64,000 bases of DNA from Simiduia agarivorans SA1 = DSM 21679 (GCF_000305785.2 NC_018868.3:310001-374000), one strand, 5' to 3'; counted from the first letter of the stretch, positions 1 through 9,045 are shown. Numbers and translations are program-made. Notes: a model not told the origin generated them from the sequence alone.

Positions 1-1188
1 TTGCGATTGCAAGTGTGGTTAGTGTTCGCCATGTTGCCACTGTCATTGTGGTTTTTTTCGGGTTTCAGTTTAGTCAGCTGGCTGGCTAACATTGTCGCCG
101 TACCCTGGGTTTCATTGATTACTGTGCCGGCCACTTTGATCAGTGTTGTGTTGCACTTGTTGGGTTCTGATGCTCACATTTTTACGCTCTGGATAGCAGC
201 CAGCAGTGTGCAGTTTTTTTTGGATTTTCTGGCGCTTCTCAGTAAGGGGATGACCTGGTTTGGGTTGCCGCAATGGCACGCGTTGCCGCTATCGCCCTGG
301 ACATTGTTTTTGGGGGCGGTGTGTTTGTTGGGGTGGGTAGCCCCGCTACCTGCGCGGATAAAATGGCTGGGTGTTGGTGTTTCTGTTGTTTTCCTCAGCT
401 GGAGTTGGCAGCAAGAGATCCGCTTGGCCGATGGGCGTGAGCGCATTCTGGTGTTCGATGTCGGGCAGGGGCTGAGTGTGCTGGTGGAGTCGGGTGGTCA
501 ACGCCTGCTGTATGACACCGGTCCGCCCTTCGGTCGCCGCACCTCGGCCATGGCCCGTATTATGTTGCCGTTTTTTTATCGCAGCGCCGTAACCGGGTTG
601 GATTACACCGTGGTCAGTCATGCGGACCTGGATCACGCGGGCGGCGTGGCTGATTTGCGTGCATTGGGTCCGTCGGTAATGCATTGGATCGCCGGGGAGC
701 CAATAGACGGATTGAGTGCAACAGGTTGCGAGCAGCCGCGCACTTTGCCTTTCGGGCAGCGTGGCCAACTGCGTTTCATTGCCGCCGGCCGCACCCAGGA
801 AGGCAATGACAGTTCCTGCGTGATCGAGGTGCGTTTGTCCTGGGCGTACTTACTGCTGACCGGCGATATTTCAGTGGCGCGCGAATTGATGCTCAGCCGG
901 CGCCTGTCGCCCTACAGGCCTGCCTATGTAATGGCAGGGCATCACGGCAGCCAGACGTCCTCGAGCTTTGGTCTGTTGAGTCGTTTTGCCGGTGCCCAAT
1001 TTATCATCAGCGCGGGCTACCAGAACAGTTACGGTCATCCGCATCCCGCTGTTGTGCAGCGTGCGCAGGCGTTGGGTTTGCAGCCAGTCAACACAGCAGA
1101 TGCGGGCGCCATTATCTACCAGCCTGACGGGGCCGGTGGGGTGGACGTCATCCGGTTGCGTGAAGCCTCGCCCAGGTTTTGGCAATAG
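1..1188 (+). CDS. comEC: ComEC/Rec2 DNA-uptake channel, C-terminal part
   Basis: The frame is already open at the window edge, so the N-terminal part is missing. In ComEC proteins the inner-membrane competence domain carries incoming single-stranded DNA, and a metallo-beta-lactamase-like domain follows. Visible here are several hydrophobic segments over roughly the first 130 residues and then the lactamase-like domain. That domain starts at FDVGQG (about residue 152) and has the metal motif HADLDH (207-212) and GHHGS (313-317). The gene sits directly upstream of exbB, as in Pseudomonas relatives. Family assignment is firm; actual competence of this organism cannot be judged from the fragment. 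Confidence 0.92.
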   Translation: MRLQVWLVFAMLPLSLWFFSGFSLVSWLANIVAVPWVSLITVPATLISVVLHLLGSDAHIFTLWIAASSVQFFLDFLALLSKGMTWFGLPQWHALPLSPWTLFLGAVCLLGWVAPLPARIKWLGVGVSVVFLSWSWQQEIRLADGRERILVFDVGQGLSVLVESGGQRLLYDTGPPFGRRTSAMARIMLPFFYRSAVTGLDYTVVSHADLDHAGGVADLRALGPSVMHWIAGEPIDGLSATGCEQPRTLPFGQRGQLRFIAAGRTQEGNDSSCVIEVRLSWAYLLLTGDISVARELMLSRRLSPYRPAYVMAGHHGSQTSSSFGLLSRFAGAQFIISAGYQNSYGHPHPAVVQRAQALGLQPVNTADAGAIIYQPDGAGGVDVIRLREASPRFWQ

Positions 1189-1255
1189 GTATGCTCTGGT
1201 GTGAAACCTTATGGTAGAGTGGGCGCGCAAATTACCGGTTTCTCAGGAGTAGTGT

Positions 1256-1882
1256 GTGTTAGAAATAATCCAGGCTGGCGGTTGGTTAATGGTGCCGATC
1301 ATTCTTTGCTCAATGGCGGTCGTGGGAATTGCGCTGGAACGCTTCTGGACGTTGAACCCGGCCAAAATTGCGCCGCGCCATTTGCTGGCGCAGGTGTGGG
1401 GCTGGATAAAGAATAACCAGCTGGACGCGCAGCGCCTGAAAGAGCTGAAGCAGGGCTCAGAGTTGGGCAAAATACTGGCGGCCGGTCTCAGTAATTCCCG
1501 TCACGGCCGCGACGTGATGAAGGATTCCATCCAGGAGGCGGCCAGCGAAGTGATCCATTCGCTGGAGCAATACCTGGGCGCCCTGGGCACCATTGCCGCG
1601 GTGGCACCGTTGCTGGGCCTGCTCGGTACAGTGATCGGTATGATCAAGGTGTTCACCACCATTACCTTGCAGGGCACCGGCAATGCGGGCGCGCTGGCCG
1701 GTGGTATCAGTGAGGCATTGGTGACCACGGCCGCGGGCTTGTGTGTGGCGATTCCGGCCATGGTGGCGCACCGCTACTTCACCCGCAAAGTAGATTCCAT
1801 TGTGGTGATCATGGAGCAGGAGTCCATCAAGCTGGTGGATGCTTTGCATAGCGACCGTCGCGTGGAAGGGAAGGGCAACTAA
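1256..1882 (+). CDS. exbB: ExbB/TolQ-type proton channel subunit
   Basis: A 208-residue inner-membrane protein of the MotA/TolQ/ExbB family, which with ExbD converts proton flow into energy for a TonB- or TolA-type partner. It has an N-terminal membrane helix, a cytoplasmic loop, and the conserved double-helix region around LGTIAAVAPLLGLLGTVIGM and the following ALVTTAAGL segment. The start is a GTG with AGGAG seven bases upstream. The exbD start follows one base after the stop, so the two are co-translated. No tonB lies in the window. In this comEC-exbBD-lpxK arrangement the pair may serve a dedicated TonB system; that is inference. Confidence 0.93.
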   Translation: MLEIIQAGGWLMVPIILCSMAVVGIALERFWTLNPAKIAPRHLLAQVWGWIKNNQLDAQRLKELKQGSELGKILAAGLSNSRHGRDVMKDSIQEAASEVIHSLEQYLGALGTIAAVAPLLGLLGTVIGMIKVFTTITLQGTGNAGALAGGISEALVTTAAGLCVAIPAMVAHRYFTRKVDSIVVIMEQESIKLVDALHSDRRVEGKGN

Positions 1883-1883
1883 G

Positions 1884-2321
1884 GTGAGTGGTGCCGTTCA
1901 GTTCCGGCGCAGTAAGCGCGAAGAGGAGTCGGTTAATCTCACGCCGCTGATCGACGTGGTGTTCCTGCTGCTGATTTTTTTCATGGTGTCTACCACTTTC
2001 ACCAAAGAAACCCACTTGTCGGTGGACTTGCCCGAGGCCAAAGGTGAAGCCGGGCCTGCACCGGAGACCACCTATGAAATCCTGATCCATCCCGATGGCA
2101 GCTATGCGCTCAATGGTGAATCGCTGGTAGATAAAAAGATCGCCACCTTATTGCGCGCATTGCAGGCTAACCCCGTGGATGCGGCCAACACACCCTTGAT
2201 TATCACCGCCGATGCCAACGCGCCGCATCAGGCTGTGATCACCGCCATGGATGCCGCCGGTCAGTCGGGCTTCGTGAATTTAAGCCTTACCACGCGCCGG
2301 CCGGAAGGTCAGGCAGAGTAA
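1884..2321 (+). CDS. exbD: ExbD/TolR-type proton channel subunit
   Basis: The partner of the preceding ExbB. I place the start at the GTG one base after the exbB stop, giving 145 residues; a longer in-frame version would overlap exbB and add residues unlike the family. After a short charged cytoplasmic tail comes the single transmembrane helix NLTPLIDVVFLLLIFFMV. It contains Asp24, the family's essential membrane aspartate, and a periplasmic domain follows. The lpxK start lies 3 bases downstream, so energy transduction and lipid A genes share a transcript. Confidence 0.92.
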   Translation: MSGAVQFRRSKREEESVNLTPLIDVVFLLLIFFMVSTTFTKETHLSVDLPEAKGEAGPAPETTYEILIHPDGSYALNGESLVDKKIATLLRALQANPVDAANTPLIITADANAPHQAVITAMDAAGQSGFVNLSLTTRRPEGQAE

Positions 2322-2324
2322 TCG

Positions 2325-3335
2325 GTGCGGGCATTTGCCGAAGCCGGTTGGTACGGCAAAGACAAACGTTGGTGGCTGCTGTGGCCGTTGCTGGCGCCGC
2401 TGACCTTGTTATTCATCGCCTTGGCGCGCGTCAGCAAGTGGCGCACGCAGGCCCACAGTAAACCGCTGGCAAAGCCTGTGTTGGTGGTGGGTAATATCAC
2501 CGTGGGCGGTACCGGTAAAACCCCACTCATGGTCAGTCTGGTCAAAGGGCTGCAGGCCCGTGGCTGGAACCCTGGCATTGTCAGCCGGGGTTATGGCGCC
2601 AGACCGGATGCGTTTCCCTACCGTGTTACCCTTGATTCTCCCGTGTTTGAAGCAGGCGATGAGCCGCTGATGCTGGCCCGGGCCACCGGTGTGCCTCTGG
2701 TGATCGATCCCGATCGCCGACGTGCGGCAGTGCAATTGTGCGAAGAGACACGCTGTGATGTCATTCTCTCTGATGATGGTCTGCAGCATTACCGCTTGTG
2801 GCGCGATGCTGAGATCTGTGTGTTGGATGCCGGTCGCGGTATTGGTAACGGCTGGCGCCTGCCCTTCGGGCCGCTGCGGGAATCTGCGCGCAGGCTTTCG
2901 CAGGTAGACTGGGTGGTGCTCAATGGCACGCCAGCGCAGGATCTTACCGGCGTGAAAGACAGAGCTCCCTTGCAGTCAATGCAGGTTGTACCGACAGCGC
3001 TGGTGAACCTTGCCACAGGTGAAACCCGGTCTTTGTCGGCGCTGGCCGAAGGCCAATGGCAGGCCATTTGTGGCATCGGTAACCCCGGCCGTTTTTTTGA
3101 CAGCTTGGGTGCACTCGATTGCCGGTTTCACGCTGAGGTTTTTGCCGATCACCACGCATTTGCGCCGGCTGATTTTTCCGGACTGAATCCGGCGTTGCCG
3201 GTCGTGATGACAGAGAAAGATGCGGTAAAATGCCGCGCTTTTGCCAAAGCCCATTGGTGGTATCTGGCCATCGAGGCGCAGGTAGACAGTGCCTGGCTGG
3301 ATGCGGTGAGCGACCGGCTGCGCAACGCGCGCTGA
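2325..3335 (+). CDS. lpxK: Tetraacyldisaccharide 4'-kinase (lipid A)
   Basis: LpxK phosphorylates the 4' position of the lipid A disaccharide precursor at the inner membrane, using ATP. The 336-residue length is normal. An N-terminal hydrophobic helix (about residues 16-38) anchors the protein and is followed by the P-loop VGGTGKT (60-66). Other conserved blocks include SRGYGA and LSDDGLQHY, the latter bearing the catalytic acidic pair. It starts with GTG three bases after exbD. In many relatives msbA sits between exbD and lpxK; it is absent here. Confidence 0.95.
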   Translation: MRAFAEAGWYGKDKRWWLLWPLLAPLTLLFIALARVSKWRTQAHSKPLAKPVLVVGNITVGGTGKTPLMVSLVKGLQARGWNPGIVSRGYGARPDAFPYRVTLDSPVFEAGDEPLMLARATGVPLVIDPDRRRAAVQLCEETRCDVILSDDGLQHYRLWRDAEICVLDAGRGIGNGWRLPFGPLRESARRLSQVDWVVLNGTPAQDLTGVKDRAPLQSMQVVPTALVNLATGETRSLSALAEGQWQAICGIGNPGRFFDSLGALDCRFHAEVFADHHAFAPADFSGLNPALPVVMTEKDAVKCRAFAKAHWWYLAIEAQVDSAWLDAVSDRLRNAR

Positions 3336-3378
3336 CCGTTTACATTATCAACAACAGATTATTGAGTTCGGATAGTCC

Positions 3379-4140
3379 ATGCAATTTACCGTCATTATTC
3401 CCGCCCGTTACAGTTCTTCACGTTTGCCTGGCAAACCTTTGGCCGATATTGGCGGTAAGCCCATGATCCAGCGGGTGGTAGAGCAGGCGCGCTTGAGCCA
3501 GGCCGCGCGCGTGGTAGTGGCAACCGATGATGCCCGTATCGCCGATACCGTGCGCGCGTTTGGCGCCGAAGTGTGCATGACCAAAGCTAGTCATGTGTCC
3601 GGTACCGACCGCCTGCAGGAAGTGGCAGAGCAGCTGGGCTTGGCGGACGACGCCCTGGTGGTGAACGTGCAGGGCGACGAACCGTTGATTCCGCCCGAGG
3701 TGATCAATCAGGTGGCGGGCAATCTGGCAAGCAACCCGGCAGCGCGCATGGCGACTTTGTGTGAGCCCATTGAACACTTGGCCGATGTGAAAAACCCCAA
3801 TGTGGTCAAGGCGGTATTCGATCGCAACGGTATGGCGCTTTATTTCAGCCGCGCCCCTATGCCCTGGGCCCGGGATGCCTTTGCCAGCGCGCCCGATGAC
3901 ATGCCGGCGGGTGTGGAATTCTATCGTCACATCGGGCTCTACGCCTATCGCGTTGGTTTGCTGAACGATTTTGTGACCTGGCCCCAGTCAGCGCTGGAGA
4001 AAACCGAATCCCTGGAGCAGTTGCGGGTGTTGGAGCAGGGCGAGCGTATTCACATTGCCCCGAGTCTGTTGCCGGTGCCCGGTGGCGTCGATACCCCGGC
4101 GGATCTGGAGCGGGTGCGCGCCCGGTTGGCTGCCTCATGA
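3379..4140 (+). CDS. kdsB: CMP-KDO synthetase (3-deoxy-manno-octulosonate cytidylyltransferase)
   Basis: KdsB activates KDO with CTP to give CMP-KDO for attachment to lipid A in the cytoplasm. The 253-residue protein begins with the nucleotidyltransferase signature [15 protein letters not shown] and has [10 protein letters not shown] for metal and sugar binding, both typical of the family. It lies 43 bases after lpxK with no room for the small Trm112-type gene (ycaR) often found there. It overlaps the downstream phosphatase by 4 bases (ATGA), so the two are translationally coupled. Confidence 0.96.
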   Translation: MQFTVIIPARYSSSRLPGKPLADIGGKPMIQRVVEQARLSQAARVVVATDDARIADTVRAFGAEVCMTKASHVSGTDRLQEVAEQLGLADDALVVNVQGDEPLIPPEVINQVAGNLASNPAARMATLCEPIEHLADVKNPNVVKAVFDRNGMALYFSRAPMPWARDAFASAPDDMPAGVEFYRHIGLYAYRVGLLNDFVTWPQSALEKTESLEQLRVLEQGERIHIAPSLLPVPGGVDTPADLERVRARLAAS

Positions 4141-4610
4141 CCCGGGTGTTGCTGGTATGTTTGGGCAATATCTGCCGGTCGCCCACGGCCGAAGGGGTGT
4201 TGCGCGCGCGCCTGGCACAAGCGGGCTTGGAGCATCGGGTTGAATTGGATTCCGCCGGCACCGCCGGTTGGCACCAGGGCAAGTCTCCCGACAGCCGTAG
4301 CCAGGCTGCTGCCGCCAGGCGGGGTTATGACCTGAGCCCCCTGCGGGCGCGCCAGGTCATTGCTGCCGACTTCGATCATTACGACCATATTTACGCCATG
4401 GATGCGAATAACCTTGCCGACCTGCGCGCGATCTGTCCGGCGCATGCCGAGGGTAAGTTATCTCTGTTTCTCGCGCTGATCCCCGGCGCCGATTGCCTGG
4501 AAGTACCGGACCCCTATTACGGTGGTGGCGAGGGTTTTGAGCGGGTATTGGATTTATGCGAACAGGCCTCCGATGCGTTCATTGCCGGATTCCAGCGTCG
4601 CCATGGTTGA
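4137..4610 (+). CDS. Low-molecular-weight protein-tyrosine phosphatase
   Basis: A 157-residue cytoplasmic phosphatase. The P-loop C8-L-G-N-I-C-R14-S is at the extreme N-terminus, and the general acid lies in the late VPDPYYGG motif, both as required for activity. In this gene neighbourhood (kdsB-ptp-murB) such enzymes are conserved in Pseudomonas-like genomes; the physiological substrate is not known and could be an envelope or polysaccharide regulator. It overlaps kdsB by 4 bases and ends just before the murB start. Confidence 0.92.
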   Translation: MTRVLLVCLGNICRSPTAEGVLRARLAQAGLEHRVELDSAGTAGWHQGKSPDSRSQAAAARRGYDLSPLRARQVIAADFDHYDHIYAMDANNLADLRAICPAHAEGKLSLFLALIPGADCLEVPDPYYGGGEGFERVLDLCEQASDAFIAGFQRRHG

Positions 4611-4615
4611 GCGAA

Positions 4616-5659
4616 ATGATTGAGCGAAATCCGGAAAAAAACTGGCCTGCGTGCCTTGAGCACAACAAACCTCTGGGGCCTTTGATCAGCATGGCCACGC
4701 CCGCCACTGCCCGGGCTTTCTGCCGGGTGGAATCGCTGGCTGACCTGCAGGCAGCCCTGGCCTGGGCAAACGCCGAATCGCTGCCCTATATGGTGCTGGG
4801 GGGCGGCAGCAACCTGTTATTTGTGGACGACTACCCGGGCCTGGTGATTCAGCCGGGCTTCAGTCAGCTTGCGCTGGCGCCCGGGGCAGAGGGGCAGTAT
4901 CAGCTGGTGGGGGGTGCCGGTGTGCCCTGGCAACAGGTGGTGGATTTTGCCGTTGCCCGTAACTTGTGGGGGCTGGAAAATCTGACCCGCATACCGGGTT
5001 CTCTGGGGGCCGCACCAATCCAGAATATCGGCGCCTATGGCGTAGAGCTGGATCAGGTATTCGACTCGCTCACCGCGCTGGATGTACAGCGTGGTGAGGT
5101 GGTGGCGTTCAGCCGGGAGCAATGCGGCTTTGGCTATCGCCAGAGCGTGTTCAAAGGTGACGGCAAAGGGCGCTATATCGTGCTGGAGGTGCGCCTGAAC
5201 CTGAGCGCGGAGCCGCGGCCGGTACTGAGTTATCAGGGGTTGGAAGACCTCGCGGGTGAATCCGCCTTGACGCCCGCCAAGGTCGCGGCCCAGGTAGCGG
5301 CCTTGCGAGGTCAGAAGTTGCCCGATCCCGCGGCGTTGCCCAATAGTGGCAGTTTTTTCCACAACCCCCTGGTCAGTCATGCTCAGGCCGACCGCCTGCG
5401 CGCGCGTTATCCCGCCTTGGTGAGTTACCCGCAACCGGATGGCCGGGTTAAGCTGGCGGCGGGCTGGTTGATCGAGCAGGCGGGTTTCAAGGGCTTTGCC
5501 GAGCAAGGGGTGGGAGTGCACCGCGCGCAGGCGCTGGTGCTGGTCAATCCCGGGCGCGAAAGCGGGGCGCGGGTATTGGCGTTAGCGGTCCGGATCCAAC
5601 ACAAAGTCAGGGAGCTGTTTGACGTTGAGCTCGTTATTGAACCAGGCGTTTACCCCTGA
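4616..5659 (+). CDS. murB: UDP-N-acetylenolpyruvoylglucosamine reductase
   Basis: MurB reduces the enolpyruvyl group of UDP-GlcNAc-enolpyruvate with NADPH and FAD, giving UDP-MurNAc for peptidoglycan. Signature blocks are the FAD-binding LGGGSNLLF, RIPGSLGAAPIQNIGAYGVE, the catalytic serine segment NSGSFFHNP, and the terminal IEP with its conserved glutamate. I choose the ATG six bases after the phosphatase stop (347 residues), because the longer frame overlaps the phosphatase and adds non-family sequence. This is the longer (E. coli type) MurB form. Its end overlaps the AlkB-like gene. Confidence 0.95.
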   Translation: MIERNPEKNWPACLEHNKPLGPLISMATPATARAFCRVESLADLQAALAWANAESLPYMVLGGGSNLLFVDDYPGLVIQPGFSQLALAPGAEGQYQLVGGAGVPWQQVVDFAVARNLWGLENLTRIPGSLGAAPIQNIGAYGVELDQVFDSLTALDVQRGEVVAFSREQCGFGYRQSVFKGDGKGRYIVLEVRLNLSAEPRPVLSYQGLEDLAGESALTPAKVAAQVAALRGQKLPDPAALPNSGSFFHNPLVSHAQADRLRARYPALVSYPQPDGRVKLAAGWLIEQAGFKGFAEQGVGVHRAQALVLVNPGRESGARVLALAVRIQHKVRELFDVELVIEPGVYP

Positions 5660-6230
5660 ACCGTTGTTGCTCGGCGGCCACAGACTGCTGTACCAGGCGG
5701 ATTACCTCAAACCTGAAGCCGCCGACTGGTTGCTGGCCTATTGCAAAGGCTTACCATGGGTGCAAAGCCGCATACGGCTGTATGGCAAATGGCACCCTAT
5801 CCCACGGTTGAACTGCTGGTTTGCCGATCCGGGTCTGCGCTATGCCTACTCCGGCGCGTCGCTGGCGGGCAATGGCTGGACTGAACCACTGGCGCGGGTA
5901 CGCCAGGCGCTACAGCAACATGTGCAACTGGATTTTAACAATATGCTGGCTAACTACTATCGCGATGGTAATGACAGCATGGGCTGGCACAGTGATGACG
6001 AGCCTGAATTGGGCGCCGACCCGGTCATTGCCGCGGTGAGTCTGGGCGTGGAGCGGCCAATCCGGTTCCGCCCAAAAGGAGGCGGGAAAAGTGTAGGGCT
6101 GGCGATGGCCCATGGCAGTTTGCTGGTGATGCCAGCCGGTTTTCAGGCCGAATGGCAGCATGGCCTGCCTAAACGGCAAGGCTCGGGGGAGCGGGTTAGT
6201 CTTACTTTCAGGTATATTGCGCCACAATGA
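5619..6230 (+). CDS. AlkB-like 2-oxoglutarate/Fe(II) dioxygenase
   Basis: A 203-residue protein of the AlkB family, whose members oxidatively demethylate alkylated nucleic acid bases. The iron-binding triad is visible as H124-x-D126 (GWHSDDE) and H181 (EWQHGLPKR), and the C-terminal RVSLTFRY supplies the arginines that bind 2-oxoglutarate. The NNMLANYYRDGNDSMGWH block is typical of the ALKBH2/3-like subgroup. The start appears to be TTG at 5619, overlapping murB by 41 bases; a TTG two codons later is also possible. It is the last gene before a regulated promoter region. Confidence 0.88.
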   Translation: MTLSSLLNQAFTPEPLLLGGHRLLYQADYLKPEAADWLLAYCKGLPWVQSRIRLYGKWHPIPRLNCWFADPGLRYAYSGASLAGNGWTEPLARVRQALQQHVQLDFNNMLANYYRDGNDSMGWHSDDEPELGADPVIAAVSLGVERPIRFRPKGGGKSVGLAMAHGSLLVMPAGFQAEWQHGLPKRQGSGERVSLTFRYIAPQ

Positions 6231-6459
6231 TTGCAAAATGTGAACCAAGTCACATTTGCTGGTCATTTCAAAACCGGAGTGATACATTATCCTGTCGCGG
6301 GACGGCGAGCGCCGCTAATCTTGCATAGTGTGACCACTATTGCGAAATCACGTGCGGCCGCTGTTTAGGGGTTTTATAAGCCCCGGGCAGTCAATGACGC
6401 AAGGGTAGGCAGAAGAAGAACACAAGCGCAAAGCCAGCGCGGTCTTTGGGGACACTATC
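6231..6459. other. Intergenic leader between alkB-like gene and gacA
   Basis: This 229-bp gap holds a consensus CRP box at its start, a plausible -10 element at about 6283-6288, and a long leader with small GC-rich stems (around 6303-6316 and 6368-6384). None of the stems has a T-tract good enough to call a terminator. I see no ORF here. Confidence 0.6.
6236..6257 (+). promoter_or_regulatory. Consensus CRP/Vfr-type binding site
   Basis: The sequence is AAATGTGA-N6-TCACATTT, a perfect 8+8 palindrome identical to the ideal E. coli CRP half-sites. It lies 6 bases after the alkB-like stop and about 200 bases before the gacA start codon. The centre is roughly 48 bases upstream of a start site expected from the TACATT element at 6283-6288. 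This spacing suggests cAMP-receptor control of the gacA transcript (inference). Confidence 0.8.
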
Positions 6460-7103
6460 TTGATCAAAGTACTGGTAGTCGACGACCATGATTTAGTGCG
6501 TACCGGAATTGTACGCATGTTGTCGGATTGGAAGTCGTAGGCGAGGCAGACAGCGGGGAAGCTGCCATTAAGCTGACCAAGGAACTGGCACCCAACGTAA
6601 TTCTGATGGATGTGAAAATGCCCGGCATTGGCGGTCTTGAGGCCACCAAAAAGCTGTTGCATTGGCATCCCGATGTGAAAATTGTCGCCGTTACAGCCTG
6701 TGACGACGACCTTTACCCCCAGCGCTTGTTGCAGGCGGGTGCGGCCGGGTATATCACCAAGGGTGCAGACCTCAATGAAATGATTGAGGCGGTGCGAACG
6801 GTGACGCGCGGCGATATTTATATGAGCAATAATATTGCTCGCCAGCTGGCCATGAAGAACTTCGGCGGCCGCAAGGGTGAGCAGTCGCCCTTTGAGTTAT
6901 TGTCCGAGCGCGAGCTGCAAACAGCGCTGATGATTGCCAACGGTCAGAAAGCGCCGGATATCGCCAATACCTTCAATGTGAGCCCGAAAACCGTTAACAC
7001 CTACCGTTACCGGATTTTCGAAAAGCTGAATATCAACAGTGATGTGGAGCTGACGTTGTTGGCGGTAAAGCATCATGTGCTGGACCCGGAATCAGTGGTG
7101 TAA
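6460..7103 (+). pseudogene. gacA: GacA/UvrY response regulator with 10-nt deletion
   Basis: GacA is the LuxR/FixJ-type response regulator that switches on Rsm/Csr small RNAs. The first 22 codons from the TTG at 6460 encode a good receiver start ([19 protein letters not shown]), but that frame hits TAG at 6538. The rest continues in another frame from 6528 ([16 protein letters not shown]..., phosphoacceptor in LMDVKMPG, then the C-terminal helix-turn-helix SPKTVNTYRYRIFEKL). Restoring 10 nt puts Leu at codon 27 and the phosphorylatable Asp at 54, exactly as in Pseudomonas GacA. The gene is therefore either mutated or mis-sequenced. The downstream piece alone would lack the acidic pocket. Synteny with uvrC and pgsA supports the identity. 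Confidence 0.85.
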
Positions 7104-7125
7104 CGCCTGCATTTGCTTTTAAAAT

Positions 7126-7156
7126 AACGCCCGGCAACGCCGGGCGTTGTTGTTTT
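7126..7156 (+). terminator. Rho-independent terminator after gacA
   Basis: A perfect 10-bp stem AACGCCCGGC / GCCGGGCGTT with a 3-base loop is followed by a T-rich run (GTTGTTTT). It lies 22 bases after the gacA stop and before uvrC, whose start is at 7185, so uvrC probably depends on read-through or its own promoter. Confidence 0.8.
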
Positions 7157-7184
7157 CAGGTTCCAGCAATTTTGTAGGAAAGCT

Positions 7185-9011
7185 ATGACCGCACCGGTCG
7201 AATTTGACAGCAAAGCCTTTGTTAAAAGCCTGCCGGGCCATCCTGGCGTTTATCAGATGTTCGATGCGGACGGCAAAATCCTGTATGTGGGTAAAGCCAA
7301 GAACCTGAAAAACCGGGTGGCGAGTTATTTCAGGGCCACCGGCCTCACGCCGAAAACCGAGGCGCTGGTGGCTCGCATCCGTTCGATGCAGGTCACGCTT
7401 ACGGAAACCGAGGTGGAGGCTTTGTTGCTGGAGCAGAGCCTGATCAAGGCCCAGCGCCCGCCCTATAACATTCTGCTGCGGGATGATAAATCCTACCCCT
7501 ATATATTCTTATCCGATCGCGACGACTTTCCTCGCATTGTCGCTCACCGTGGCAGCAAGCGAAAACGTGGCAGCTACTTTGGGCCTTTCCCCGGCGCGGC
7601 GGCGGTGCACGAATCGATCCAGTTCCTGCAGAAAACATTCCGCCTGCGCAGCTGTGAAGATTCCGTTTTCGCCAATCGCTCGCGCCCCTGTTTGCAATAC
7701 CAGATCGGTCGCTGCTCGGGCTCCTGTGTGGATTTAATCAGCAAAGAAGACTATGCAGAGGATCTCAAGCATGCGGTGGATTTTCTCAAGGGGCACAGTT
7801 CGGCACTGATTGTTGAGCTGGCCGACCAGATGGAACAGGCGTCGAACAATCTGGCGTTTGAGCGGGCCGCGATGTTGCGCGACCAGATCGCAAATCTTAA
7901 AAAAGTCCAATCTGAATCCGCCGTGGATAATCAGGCGGGCGATGTGGATGTGATTGGTTGCGCGCTGCGGGACGGGCGATTGTGTGTGCACTTTTTGTTT
8001 GTGCGTGCTGGCAGGGTGCAGGGCAGCCGGAGCTTTTTTGTCAACGCCGGCCTGGATGAATCGGAAGCGGAATTGTTGCTCGCGTTTCTGGCTCAATGGT
8101 ATCTGGCGGGCGGTGAACGGGACTGGCCTAAGGAAATCCTTGTGCCTCAGCTGCTCACCGAAACGGATTTATTTGCCCAGGCGGTCAGCCGGCAGGCAGA
8201 GAAAAAGGTGGCGGTGGTGAATCAGGTACGCTCACACCGGGCCCAATGGCAGCAGTTGGCTGCTCAGGCTGCGGAGCAGAATCTGGCGTCTGAAGCGGCC
8301 AATAAGGCCAATATGCTGGATCGTTTCGAATCGCTCCAGCAGTTGTTGAACCTGGAGGCGGTGCCTGAGCGATTGGAATGCTTTGATATCAGTCACACGG
8401 GCGGTGAGCGCACCATCGCGTCTTGCGTGGTGTTTAATCGCGAGGGCGCGCTCAAGTCCGATTACCGGCGTTTCAATATTGATGGTATCACTGGCGGAGA
8501 TGATTATGCGGCCATGTCACAGGCGCTAAACCGGCGGTATTCGAGGGTATTGGAAGAAGGCGCGCAGCTGCCGGATTTGTTGATCGTCGATGGCGGTAAA
8601 GGCCAGCTGAGTATGGCGCGGGAGGTGCTGGCCGAGCTGGGCCTCTCGGACCTGCCTTTGCTGGGCATCGCCAAGGGCACCACCCGCAAAGCGGGATTCG
8701 AGACGCTGCTGTACGCGGGTCGCGAGTTCGCACTCGATAGCCGCCATGCGGCGCTGCATCTCTTGCAGGCCATTCGCGATGAGGCACACCGGTTTGCAAT
8801 CACCGGCCATAAGCAGCGCCGGGATAAGGCCAGGCGGACGTCGAGACTTGAGGATATCGAAGGGGTGGGTCCTAAACGCCGGCGCGAGCTGCTGCGTCAT
8901 TTTGGTGGCTTGCAGGGGGTGCAGGCGGCCTCGGCGGCGGATCTGGCCAAAGTGCCGGGAATCAGTAAAAAATTGGCCGACGATATTTACAGCGCGCTGA
9001 ACAGCAGGTAA
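7185..9011 (+). CDS. uvrC: UvrABC excinuclease subunit C
   Basis: UvrC makes the two incisions around bulky DNA lesions after UvrA/UvrB recognition. The 608-residue protein has all expected parts. They are the N-terminal GIY-YIG nuclease (PGVYQMF...ILYVGKAKNLKNRVASYF), a UVR motif near residues 200-235 that contacts UvrB, the RNase H-like 5' nuclease (ECFDISHTGGERTIASCVVF...LLIVDGGKGQL) and C-terminal helix-hairpin-helix repeats (LEDIEGVGPKRRRELLRHFGG). AGGAAAG precedes the ATG. The gacA-uvrC-pgsA order is conserved in Pseudomonas. Confidence 0.97.
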   Translation: MTAPVEFDSKAFVKSLPGHPGVYQMFDADGKILYVGKAKNLKNRVASYFRATGLTPKTEALVARIRSMQVTLTETEVEALLLEQSLIKAQRPPYNILLRDDKSYPYIFLSDRDDFPRIVAHRGSKRKRGSYFGPFPGAAAVHESIQFLQKTFRLRSCEDSVFANRSRPCLQYQIGRCSGSCVDLISKEDYAEDLKHAVDFLKGHSSALIVELADQMEQASNNLAFERAAMLRDQIANLKKVQSESAVDNQAGDVDVIGCALRDGRLCVHFLFVRAGRVQGSRSFFVNAGLDESEAELLLAFLAQWYLAGGERDWPKEILVPQLLTETDLFAQAVSRQAEKKVAVVNQVRSHRAQWQQLAAQAAEQNLASEAANKANMLDRFESLQQLLNLEAVPERLECFDISHTGGERTIASCVVFNREGALKSDYRRFNIDGITGGDDYAAMSQALNRRYSRVLEEGAQLPDLLIVDGGKGQLSMAREVLAELGLSDLPLLGIAKGTTRKAGFETLLYAGREFALDSRHAALHLLQAIRDEAHRFAITGHKQRRDKARRTSRLEDIEGVGPKRRRELLRHFGGLQGVQAASAADLAKVPGISKKLADDIYSALNSR

Positions 9012-9045
9012 CGTCCCCCGATTGATTTTGTAACAAGTTGTAGTT

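Noticed and set aside
6368..6384. GGGG...CCCC stem as a terminator of the alkB-like gene
   Set aside because: The stem is short and no T-tract follows.
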